A DNA stretch of 5,596 nucleotides from contig JAITAZ010000340.1 in NCBI GenBank assembly GCA_031283825.1, positions 1-5,596 on the forward strand, read 5' to 3'. Below are positions 1 through 5,408 of this stretch, piece after piece (the stretch's first letter is position 1; the number at the start of each line of letters is the position of its first letter). This stretch comes from Planctomycetaceae bacterium (GTDB lineage: Bacteria; Planctomycetota; Planctomycetia; Pirellulales; Thermoguttaceae). The notes under the pieces are model-generated. The model saw only the letters and a program-made list of their open reading frames with translations, ran no database searches and was not told where the DNA came from. The translations under genes were made by a program, and so were the position numbers.

Positions 1-2
1 TA

Positions 3-170
3 GTAACCGTTCACGGTTTTTTAAATTCGGATTTGAATTACTAAACCCAATGTAGAGACGCAATGCTTTGCGTCTCTATCGGTGATCTTTTGATCGAACA
101 ATAGAGACGCAAGGCATTGTGTCTCTACAAATTCAAGTGTGAACAGTTTAAAAATTCCGTGAACGGTTAC
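3..170. repeat. Inverted-repeat unit bounded by gtaaccgttcacgg
   Basis: The 14-mer gtaaccgttcacgg at 3-16 is matched by its exact reverse complement at 157-170. A degenerate second copy, gtgaacagtt, lies at 139-148 just inside the right end. Between the ends lie two TAGAGACGC palindromes (51-129). The same 13-bp core occurs four more times at 5126-5408, so this is a dispersed repeat family and not a chance palindrome. There is no open reading frame inside. The form resembles a MITE or a REP-like doublet, but no transposase in the window recognises these ends. The unit may continue beyond the left edge of the window. Confidence 0.7.
51..129. repeat. Two TAGAGACGC palindromes in a larger hairpin
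   Basis: Positions 51-79 and 101-129 are each nearly self-complementary: tagagacgcaa, a short loop, then ttgcgtctcta (the right copy reads ttgtgtctcta). They are also inverted copies of each other around a gatcttttgatc-like centre at 86-98. They can therefore fold as two small hairpins or as one long one. From memory, palindromes built on TAGAGACGCAATGC-like sequence are frequent intergenic repeats in filamentous cyanobacteria, so this is probably a widely spread mobile palindrome. Both copies sit inside the 13-mer-bounded unit at 3-170, which suggests nested insertion. Confidence 0.7.
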
Positions 171-184
171 AAAAATTGTAATTA

Positions 185-209
185 GTAATTAGGGAATCTC
201 TAATAATTC
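185..209 (+). repeat. Left copy of a 24-25 bp dispersed repeat
   Basis: The stretch contains gggaatctctaataattc preceded by gtaatta. It recurs at 5096-5119 in the same orientation with one base deleted. Both copies lie next to gtaaccgttcacg motifs. The two copies therefore flank the whole two-gene block as direct repeats about 4.9 kb apart. Confidence 0.65.
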
Positions 210-212
210 TTT

Positions 213-396
213 TTTTTATTAACCACAGAGAACACAGAGTTCACAGAGAAAATATTTTTTAAAAATTAAATTTTGATTTAAATTAATAACTCATGTTACG
301 CACTTGCTGCTCCAGCCATGTAGGCGACCGCCGACTCAGGTAGGCGACCGTAGGTTCGCAACCTTTCGCCGAAAGGTCGCGTTGCCGAAGGCAACG
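213..396 (+). repeat. Left arm of foldback element
   Basis: This arm contains the cacagag-type block (223-248), the catgttacgcac block (292-303), paired gtaggcgacc units (320-329 and 340-349), the palindrome acctttcgccgaaaggt (361-377) and the hairpin gttgccgaaggcaac (381-395). It pairs with 439-632. Confidence 0.75.
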
Positions 397-438
397 ATAA
401 AATGGATTCGACAATAATTAAAATCAATTCAGATTTAC

Positions 439-632
439 CGTCGGCTAATGCCGACGCGACCTTTCGGCGAAAGGTCGCCTACCTGAGTCGGCGGTCGCCT
501 ACCTGATCTGGGGCAGCAAGTGCGTAACATGAGTTATTAAAGTAAAAAATTATGGATTTAAATCAAAATTTAATTTAATTTTTAAAAAATATTCTCTCTG
601 TGAACTCTGTGTTCTCTGTGGTTAATAAAAAA
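439..632 (-). repeat. Right arm of foldback element
   Basis: This arm mirrors the left one. It begins with the hairpin cgtcggc-taat-gccgacg (439-456). A perfect 11+1+11 bp palindrome built on gcgacctttcg follows (456-478). Then come two ggtcgcctacctga units (474-487 and 493-506), the gtgcgtaacatgag block (520-533), an AT-rich block, and the ctctgtgaactctgtgttct block (596-615). The innermost hairpin differs in sequence from its left-arm counterpart but keeps its shape. Confidence 0.75.
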
Positions 633-652
633 AACGAGTTTTTAGAAGTTCT

Positions 653-3600
653 CTATTGATTATTTCCGGAATTTGTTCCGTTTAGGTTTGGCAAATTTGG
701 CAGATATTGTAACGGATTTAATCTATCGATTGGGATTCTTGGCAAGGTTGGCAAGATTGGAGTTGGGCGGATATCTGGGGCGATTGGTCGAGGTTGTTCA
801 AATTGAACGGCAGAAACTCTGACGTCGTCGATGTGTGCTTCGCCCAGACTATTTAGCGCGAAATAAATATAATAATTTGAATTTTCCGGCACGTATCTAT
901 AAAATGCGAATTCTCTCCATTGTCCTTGTGTTTCTTTGAATCTTAATGCTAATGATTCTCCTCCTAGCGAATCGAAAATTGTTAATCCATCTACGCCGGA
1001 CTCTAGTGTAGTTGGAATTTTGATCCAACCGTTTACGCAAATCATTTCTCCCATTCTTATTTCGACGGGCGGCGAGATTACCCATATTGGGGCGGTTTCG
1101 ATTTGTTTTGGTTTATTCTCGCCGTTTTCGGTTTTCGCGATAATTCTCAATCCGTTTATTCCAGACCTACTTGCATTAGGCGAAATCGACAATTGCTCAA
1201 CTATTCCTTCGACTTTATGTCTTTGCGAGTTCCATCCGCTTCTTTGCCAAAGTCCGACGTCTTCCATATTTCCGCTTTGCAATCTATTTTGACCAAGCGT
1301 AGCTCCTGATGTCCGCTGAAATGCCGACAAATAATACGGCAACGTTGCAAATGATACCGACACTGGAGTCATACATGCGTTTAAGTCGTGTCGGGTTGCT
1401 TCGCGTAAAATATCGCGGGACACAACTCTTAATCCGCGAGTTGAGCGTTCTGCTTGCATGTAAGCCATGCCGAATGCGGGAGGCGATTGATTGATAAAAC
1501 TTTTGGCGATTTCGATTGCGTGTCGTGTCATGCGAAAGTGCGATTCTTGTTCTTGTAGGGCGATTAACGGCAATTTATCGCGAGGATGAATCGGAATTGC
1601 GTTGGACTCTTTTACTTGTTTTAGCGTATCGATAATTTGTCGAGTTGACGCTAATTGTAATTCTGCCAGATGACAAGCGAGGTATGCGCATCTTTCGCCG
1701 ATGATTTTTGCGCGTTCGCCGACGCGCGCGTAGAATTCGTCAACTTCTCCGAAGTAAACGAGCGAGTTTAGACTTGCCTCTTCGAGTAGGACTTCTGTAC
1801 CTCCGGCTACGCGGCGGGTTGTTAGCGGAAACATGCGATTGGGAACAAGCAGATAAGCGCCGTAGGTATCAGGGATTCCCGGAATTATGAATCGAACTGA
1901 CCCTTCAAACGCGCCGCTGACTGCGAATTGACTATTTCGTTCTTGCCAAATTGGAACGAGTAATCGGGTTCGTCCGGCTTGGAGGATGGCGGCGTTCATT
2001 TGACCGCGTTTGGTTGACTTAATCAATGCCGGTTGATCTCGACCTCCGGCGAACCAATCTTCTACTAGTTGTAATTCCCAGTTGATTAGTTCGAGTGAGG
2101 TTCGGCGATATTCGGTTGCGGGGTCGTTGTTAGTGAGCGGCGAGTTTGACGTAAATATAATTCCGTGAATTCCGCAAGCGAGCGCCTGATGGACTTGCAT
2201 TTTGATTTGTTCGTGAGTAATTGCGCAAATTTCGTTAGTATTTCCGCCGAACATTATCCATTGGTTTGCGAGTTTTGGGTCAGTGTCGGTTTGGATTGTA
2301 GTCCAGAATGGTGTATCGGGTCGAGCTAGCGATTGGTAATTTCTCTGCCATGCGGCGAGTTCGTTGAAGTCGAGCGAGGACAATAGCGGTTTACTTTCCA
2401 TGAGTAGTACGTCAACGATTCTGCTGTATTCCCAAACGCCGCTGCGGGCGGTGCAGACGAGTGGGCGTCGTCGGATTCTATCGGCGCTTTGTAGTAGCGT
2501 AGCGCGGTTGGTATCTTCTTGATGACGCGGTTGTGTGCAATCGTCGCCGAGATTCCAAGCGAGGACGTTATCGTAAATAGGGCTTGTGATTGCGATGCTG
2601 GGATCGTTTTCTTTGAGTTTATCGAATTGAGTTGATTCGGGGTAAATTTTGGAGTTGGAAATTTCGTTTGGGCTAGGTGGTTTGCAGATCAGCCAAACTC
2701 CGGCTTCTTTGGCTTCGCGTAGTAGGGTTGGGCTTGGACGTTCTTTGAGCCAGACGGTATTAAATTCGAGTTTACGTAAGAATGCGAGCGGTTCGCCTTG
2801 ATATTCTATTGCTCTAACGCCGATGGGCATATTGTTGACAAGGAGAATTTTATCGGAAATGTGGATATTGGTTGTTGACGGCGTAAAGTTTTGGTTTTCG
2901 ATTTTGTTGACATTGACGTTGATGTTAGCGTTAGAGTTGGCGATATTTTGTTGTAAAAGTGTAAAATTTTGCGAGCTTGATTTATCGAGTGGAAATAAAG
3001 TACGAAAATTGTTCGTGTTTATGTTTGCGTTTGTGTTAGTGTTATTGTCGAGGATTGATATTTGCGGCGGTTGTGGGTTATTGATTTTGTTATTTGTTGG
3101 AGTTTGCGGGTTGAGAGGCGTAGCGGCGAGTTTATCTGGGCTGAATCCCCAAACTTTTTCGACCCAACCGGCGTTTGCGATATGAGTGGCGACGAATTCG
3201 CATTGTGAGCCGGAGGTTAGTTTGAATCCGTAGAAGTTTATGGGGTCGAATAGAGCTGTTTGGTTTTTAGGTTTTTCAAATTTATTTTGGATTTCGTTTT
3301 GTGCGGGCAGTACGCCGGATATTTTGAGTTGACTGATATTGATAAATTTGTGATTAGTATGATTGGGGACGGGTTCGATGAACAGGACGAGTTGACGGAC
3401 GTATTTTTCGCGGATGTCGAGGTTTGCGAGTTCGGCGCGGAGTGGGATTAGGACTTTTTCTGTTTTTTGCAAGAGGTCTGGTTTTCCGTTTTTATCGTGG
3501 AAGTTGAGAGTTTCCCAATCTCCGGAGCCGGAGTATTTTGAGCCGGCGACGAGAAAGGTTATTGGTTGTTTGGTTTGGGGGTGGATTGAGTGAGGCAAGA

Positions 3601-4039
3601 CGATTTGTGCGGCGAGGATGATGCCGTTATCGTTTGCACGGAGTTGGATGGAGGGATCGAGTTCGTCGATTATGACGGGGCAACCGATTGGGAGACCGAG
3701 CGAGACGGATGATTTATCGGGGAGGAGTAATTTGAGTTGTTCGTAGGGGTGAGATTTATTGTTTTGTATGAGTTTATGTTCGATTATTTTTGCGGCGTTG
3801 TTTCCGTTTTCAACGTGTAAGATTTCCCAGTCTGTCGAGTTGGTCGAGGTTGAGGTTGAGATTGTAGTTGAGGTTGAGGTTGTAGTATTTGTAGAATCTA
3901 ATGACGACGATGTAGAAATTTCGGAATAGGTTTTAGGAGTTGTAGGATTATTTATTTGTGCGTTTACGGAATTTGCCCACTGATTTGTGCGGCAAAAGGT
4001 AAACAATATAAACAAAAAAACAACGACCCAAAAACGCAT
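653..4039 (-). CDS. Large exported planctomycete-type protein, TIM-barrel-like and jelly-roll-like
   Basis: This 1128-residue protein has an N-terminal signal peptide: hydrophobic core at residues 4-15 and a likely signal peptidase I site after VNA (25-27). Cys16 is preceded by Phe, so it is not a good lipobox. Residues 31-69 are a Ser/Thr-rich linker. Residues 70-300 look like a beta-rich domain. Residues 305-395 are an Asn/Pro-rich linker. Residues 400-660 alternate strands and helices like a TIM barrel (GVRAIEYQG, FNTVWL, GVWLICKPP, VLAWNLGDD, FWTTIQT, GIHGIIFTS). Residues 665-765 are a beta region, 766-880 are helical, and 905-1080 form a jelly-roll-like module (GLWQRSGW, GLRIIAK, VNGWIKIP, HIDDVRVS). 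A Pro-rich tail follows at 1083-1128. It recalls long conserved secreted proteins of planctomycetes with a glycoside-hydrolase-like fold. The Asn-Glu pair expected after strand 4 of clan GH-A enzymes is replaced by NLGDD, so catalysis is doubtful and glycan binding is only inferred. The ATG is the first start after an in-frame stop at 4106-4108. No Shine-Dalgarno sequence is visible. Confidence 0.93.
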   Translation of the reverse strand: MRFWVVVFLFILFTFCRTNQWANSVNAQINNPTTPKTYSEISTSSSLDSTNTTTSTSTTISTSTSTNSTDWEILHVENGNNAAKIIEHKLIQNNKSHPYEQLKLLLPDKSSVSLGLPIGCPVIIDELDPSIQLRANDNGIILAAQIVLPHSIHPQTKQPITFLVAGSKYSGSGDWETLNFHDKNGKPDLLQKTEKVLIPLRAELANLDIREKYVRQLVLFIEPVPNHTNHKFINISQLKISGVLPAQNEIQNKFEKPKNQTALFDPINFYGFKLTSGSQCEFVATHIANAGWVEKVWGFSPDKLAATPLNPQTPTNNKINNPQPPQISILDNNTNTNANINTNNFRTLFPLDKSSSQNFTLLQQNIANSNANINVNVNKIENQNFTPSTTNIHISDKILLVNNMPIGVRAIEYQGEPLAFLRKLEFNTVWLKERPSPTLLREAKEAGVWLICKPPSPNEISNSKIYPESTQFDKLKENDPSIAITSPIYDNVLAWNLGDDCTQPRHQEDTNRATLLQSADRIRRRPLVCTARSGVWEYSRIVDVLLMESKPLLSSLDFNELAAWQRNYQSLARPDTPFWTTIQTDTDPKLANQWIMFGGNTNEICAITHEQIKMQVHQALACGIHGIIFTSNSPLTNNDPATEYRRTSLELINWELQLVEDWFAGGRDQPALIKSTKRGQMNAAILQAGRTRLLVPIWQERNSQFAVSGAFEGSVRFIIPGIPDTYGAYLLVPNRMFPLTTRRVAGGTEVLLEEASLNSLVYFGEVDEFYARVGERAKIIGERCAYLACHLAELQLASTRQIIDTLKQVKESNAIPIHPRDKLPLIALQEQESHFRMTRHAIEIAKSFINQSPPAFGMAYMQAERSTRGLRVVSRDILREATRHDLNACMTPVSVSFATLPYYLSAFQRTSGATLGQNRLQSGNMEDVGLWQRSGWNSQRHKVEGIVEQLSISPNASRSGINGLRIIAKTENGENKPKQIETAPIWVISPPVEIRMGEMICVNGWIKIPTTLESGVDGLTIFDSLGGESLALRFKETQGQWREFAFYRYVPENSNYYIYFALNSLGEAHIDDVRVSAVQFEQPRPIAPDIRPTPILPTLPRIPIDRLNPLQYLPNLPNLNGTNSGNNQ
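2855..3110 (-). other. Asn-rich low-complexity linker of the large protein
   Basis: This stretch encodes residues of about 310-395, including runs such as NNTNTNANINTNN and NANINVNVN. At the DNA level it contains two degenerate hexanucleotide tracts (about 2905-2940 and 3015-3050) built on gttnnn units such as gttgacattgacgttgatgtt. Alternating Asn-X dipeptides encoded by slippage-prone repeats suggest local expansion between folded domains. The linker separates the N-terminal beta domain from the barrel-like region. Confidence 0.6.
3833..3892 (-). repeat. Hexanucleotide-derived Ser/Thr linker
   Basis: On the plus strand this region reads as repeated gttgag/gttgta units. On the coding strand it gives the Ser/Thr-rich linker, residues 50-69, with alternating Ser-Thr and Thr-Thr pairs. 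It follows the signal peptide and would act as a flexible stalk. The imperfect 6-bp periodicity suggests replication slippage, so linker length may vary between strains. Confidence 0.65.
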
Positions 4040-4277
4040 GTTAAACGAAAATAAATTTAAATTAATTTGATGGTAAATTTTGAACGGAAAGAAATGGTTC
4101 TTTTTTTAGGGACAAATGGAAATCGTTGTTTTAAATCGGTGGAGATTCGCGACTCAAAAGAAATCGTTTTTGAGTCGTTTCAAGCAGATTTTCAACCTAA
4201 ACGTTTCCAAAGTCCTCTTAAAAAAAATTTCTTGTTTTCAATTTGCGGAGTTTACAAAAAAAATATCTTTTGTGAAA

Positions 4278-4300
4278 GATCAAAATTTGCAAATCTGATC
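4278..4300. promoter_or_regulatory. Dyad overlapping the putative -35 region
   Basis: Outer arms GATCA (4278-4282) and TGATC (4296-4300) surround the perfect 10-bp palindrome ATTTGCAAAT (4285-4294), offset by half a base from the outer symmetry. Its position between the two divergent genes, next to a TATAAT box, would suit an operator. No regulator family is recognised from the sequence. Confidence 0.25.
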
Positions 4301-4317
4301 GGTAATATCGTTATAAT
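4287..4317 (+). promoter_or_regulatory. Possible sigma-70-like promoter toward the small gene
   Basis: A perfect TATAAT lies at 4312-4317. Upstream is TTGCAA (4287-4292), a weak match to the -35 box with a long 19-bp spacer. A transcript starting here would have a leader of about 240 nt before the ATG at 4567. In such AT-rich DNA a TATAAT can occur by chance, so the call is weak. Confidence 0.3.
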
Positions 4318-4483
4318 GTGCAATTGTCGGTAGAAAAAATTTTAAACTTTGTTATTAGTTTCCTTTTTTTTCGGAAAAGCGGGTGTACACTTTGTAAGAG
4401 TTATCGAGCGGCTATTGATTGCGTTTTCAGCGAAGAACAATTAAAAATTCCTAATAACTCTAAAAATTACAAATCCTAAATTA

Positions 4484-4519
4484 CAAAATTCAGAATTTTG
4501 AACTTCCGAATTCCGAATT
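4484..4519. repeat. AATTC-type palindromes upstream of the small gene
   Basis: The stretch caaaattc-a-gaattttg (4484-4500) is a perfect 8+1+8 palindrome. It is followed by aattccgaatt (4509-4519). The 12-mer aaattcagaatt (4486-4497) recurs directly at 4901-4912, and aattccgaatt recurs inverted at 4909-4919, so related repeats bracket the small gene on both sides. Similar AATTCAGAATTC strings are, from memory, common intergenic filler in some cyanobacteria. Confidence 0.55.
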
Positions 4520-4566
4520 TTCCTCCCATCCCCCATCCCCCTTTAAATTCCTCTTTGTGATTACTT

Positions 4567-4896
4567 ATGAAAACGGAAATAGAAACGGATTTAGACGTTA
4601 AGTGTAGTGTATTTAGATTCCCGTCCGATGAGCGCTTGAATGAGGCGGCGGTTCGAGAAGTTGATGACATTTCAGAGCTTCTTGTTCTTGTTGATGCGTT
4701 ACCGGTTGAGTATCGTTCGGGTTTTTACGATGTGGTTCAACGTCTGGTTGACGGCGCAGAGCGAAGACAAGAAATTTTAACGGTCTTGCATGAATCGCTT
4801 ATGCAGATGAATCTAGACCTAAAATATTTAATTTTCGATCTAGAAGCCACAAGAAGAGAACGAGACGAATGTCTAAAACTAGTAAATAACTGGTAA
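4567..4896 (+). CDS. Small helical conserved hypothetical protein
   Basis: This 109-residue protein has no signal peptide or membrane segment and is probably cytoplasmic. It is mainly charged and alpha-helical, with likely helices near residues 22-44, 47-63 and 65-82, and a long last helix ending in MNLDLKYLIFDLEATRRERDECLKL (residues 81-105). This last segment, with its FDLEATRRERDE core, has coiled-coil character and is the most recognisable part. From memory it resembles a small conserved planctomycete protein of unknown function; this has not been searched. The start is well fixed: an in-frame TGA lies at 4558-4560, three codons before the ATG, and there is no other start between them. 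No Shine-Dalgarno sequence precedes it. It is transcribed divergently from the large exported-protein gene, 527 bp away, and stands alone. Possible roles such as regulator, adaptor or structural partner cannot be separated on sequence alone. Confidence 0.85.
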   Translation: MKTEIETDLDVKCSVFRFPSDERLNEAAVREVDDISELLVLVDALPVEYRSGFYDVVQRLVDGAERRQEILTVLHESLMQMNLDLKYLIFDLEATRRERDECLKLVNNW

Positions 4897-4900
4897 AAAG

Positions 4901-4919
4901 AAATTCAGAATTCGGAATT
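4901..4919. repeat. AATTC-type palindromes downstream of the small gene
   Basis: The sequence aaattcagaattcggaatt starts 5 bp after the stop of the small gene. It shares a 12-bp direct match (aaattcagaatt) with 4486-4497 and an 11-bp inverted match (aattcggaatt) with 4509-4519. A weak AT-only hairpin, ttaaaac/gttttaa (4918-4938), follows. It is too weak to call a terminator. Confidence 0.5.
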
Positions 4920-5045
4920 AAAACTAGTGTGGTTTTAAAGCCAAAGATAATTTTTAGGGGACATTCTTGTTTAAAATCTGGGGTTAATGGCTATTAAAAG
5001 TTGTGTCTTCTGTTGAGCCGTTAATCACGGTTTTCAAATTAGAGC

Positions 5046-5090
5046 GTCCCCAGTGTCCCTTAAGTCCCCAATGTCCCCAGCGTCCCCCCA
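5046..5090 (+). repeat. Five-copy 9-bp tandem array (GTCCCCAnn)
   Basis: Units begin at 5046, 5055, 5064, 5073 and 5082, exactly 9 bp apart: gtccccagt, gtcccttaa, gtccccaat, gtccccagc and gtcccccca. The array is non-coding. Strict phase with sequence drift points to an old slippage array or a widely seen GTCCCC intergenic repeat. On the minus strand it gives evenly spaced GGGG runs, so a G-quadruplex is conceivable. Confidence 0.75.
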
Positions 5091-5095
5091 AAAAA

Positions 5096-5119
5096 GTAAT
5101 TGGGAATCTCTAATAATTC
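5096..5119 (+). repeat. Right copy of the 24-25 bp dispersed repeat
   Basis: The stretch contains gggaatctctaataattc preceded by gtaatt. It matches 185-209 in the same orientation, differing by one missing a. A 13-mer gtaaccgttcacg follows 6 bp later. Confidence 0.65.
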
Positions 5120-5125
5120 AAATTT

Positions 5126-5138
5126 GTAACCGTTCACG
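5126..5138 (+). repeat. gtaaccgttcacg repeat copy
   Basis: This is a perfect copy of the 13-mer, here without a nearby inverted partner. The nearest inverted copies are at 5366-5378 and 5396-5408. It is followed by a T-run, as is the copy at 3-16. Confidence 0.7.
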
Positions 5139-5150
5139 TTTTTTTAATCA

Positions 5151-5202
5151 CGGATAATTCGGGGAATTTTAAACGCGGATAATAACGAATTGGACGGATA
5201 AT
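5151..5202 (+). repeat. Three CGGATAAT boxes
   Basis: The octamer cggataat occurs at 5151-5158, 5176-5183 and 5195-5202. A degenerate cggagaat lies at 5206-5213. Spacing is irregular (25 and 19 bp). This looks like a decayed copy of a CGCGGATAA-type intergenic repeat. A regulator-binding array is less likely because no gene start follows closely. Confidence 0.5.
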
Positions 5203-5298
5203 CGCGGAGAATGGAAATGATGCTTTTGTGGTAGAGAAGTCAATAGATTAAAGGGGATAAAGAAGTGAGGGAATGAGAAATTATAAGATTAATTAAGT

Positions 5299-5378
5299 GT
5301 AACCGTTCACGTTTACAAGAAAAAATCCTACGCCCTTTCAGGGCTTAGGAAATTTTTCTCTTGTACGTGAACGGTTAC
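5299..5378. repeat. 80-nt compound hairpin bounded by gtaaccgttcacgt
   Basis: The 14-mer gtaaccgttcacgt (5299-5312) pairs exactly with 5365-5378. Inside it acaaga (5315-5320) pairs with tcttgt (5359-5364), and an A-run pairs with a T-run. The core is tccta (5326-5330) with tagga (5346-5350), then gccct (5332-5336) with agggc (5340-5344), closed by a ttc loop, with a single c/t mismatch at 5331/5345. Almost the whole unit can form one hairpin. The GC-rich core is followed by a T-run on both strands, so it could also act as a bidirectional terminator. It resembles a REP-like palindrome of the kind mobilised by single-strand Y1 transposases; this is inference. Confidence 0.75.
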
Positions 5379-5395
5379 AAAAAAATTTTTCTTTG

Positions 5396-5408
5396 CGTGA
5401 ACGGTTAC
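5396..5408 (-). repeat. gtaaccgttcacg repeat copy (inverted)
   Basis: The sequence cgtgaacggttac is an extra copy lying 17 bp beyond the right end of the compound hairpin and in the same orientation as that end. This recalls the doubled right end at 139-170, where a degenerate copy lies beside a perfect one. Confidence 0.7.

Larger units (their letters stand above)
213..632. mobile_element. Foldback (long inverted-repeat) element, no transposase
   Basis: The left arm (213-396) and right arm (439-632) are reverse complements over nearly their whole length, with a spacer of about 42 bp at 397-438. The arms are layered from the outside in. First comes a cacagagaacacagagttcacagag block. Next is an AT-rich block, then taataactcatgttacgcac, then two gtaggcgacc direct repeats. 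Innermost are a palindromic cctttcg-cgaaagg hairpin and a short GC-rich hairpin. Differences are few: a single-base change near 247, about 5 bp and 15 bp extra in the right arm near 540-575, and about 14 bp extra (gtaggttcgcaacc) in the left arm near 350-363. There is no coding capacity, so any mobility would need enzymes supplied in trans. No clear target-site duplication is visible. The right end lies 20 bp past the stop of the large minus-strand gene, so transcripts reading through would form a very long hairpin. Confidence 0.75.
4040..4566. other. AT-rich divergent intergenic region
   Basis: This 527-bp space separates the two divergent starts and must hold the promoters of both unless they lie further away. 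Visible items are a TATAAT box (4312-4317), a dyad at 4278-4300, a small hairpin atcttt-tgtg-aaagat (4265-4280), AATTC-type palindromes (4484-4519) and a doubled atccccc (4528-4541). Open frames in 4067-4333 lack ribosome sites, overlap one another and look like chance. No clear -10/-35 pair could be picked for the minus-strand gene. Confidence 0.6.

Noticed and set aside
213..632. CRISPR array or tRNA-like structure in the repeat-dense left region
   Set aside because: The repeats are inverted and nested, not regularly spaced direct repeats with unique spacers, and no cloverleaf pattern is present.
630..643. aaaaa-cgag-ttttt hairpin just after the stop of the large gene, as a terminator
   Set aside because: The stem is only five A-T pairs and too weak. 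The adjacent foldback element is a likelier place for the transcript to end.
936..1292. 118-codon plus-strand open frame
   Set aside because: It is opposite the well-supported jelly-roll-like region of the large minus-strand gene, so it is a shadow frame.
2823..3185. 120-codon plus-strand open frame, hydrophobic product
   Set aside because: It lies wholly opposite the Asn-rich linker of the large gene. Its hydrophobic product is the expected complement of Asn-rich codons.
4067..4333. Open frame of 88 codons on the plus strand in the divergent intergenic region
   Set aside because: It has no ribosome site, spans homopolymer runs, overlaps another open frame (4116-4298) of equal quality, and the product resembles no protein family I know.
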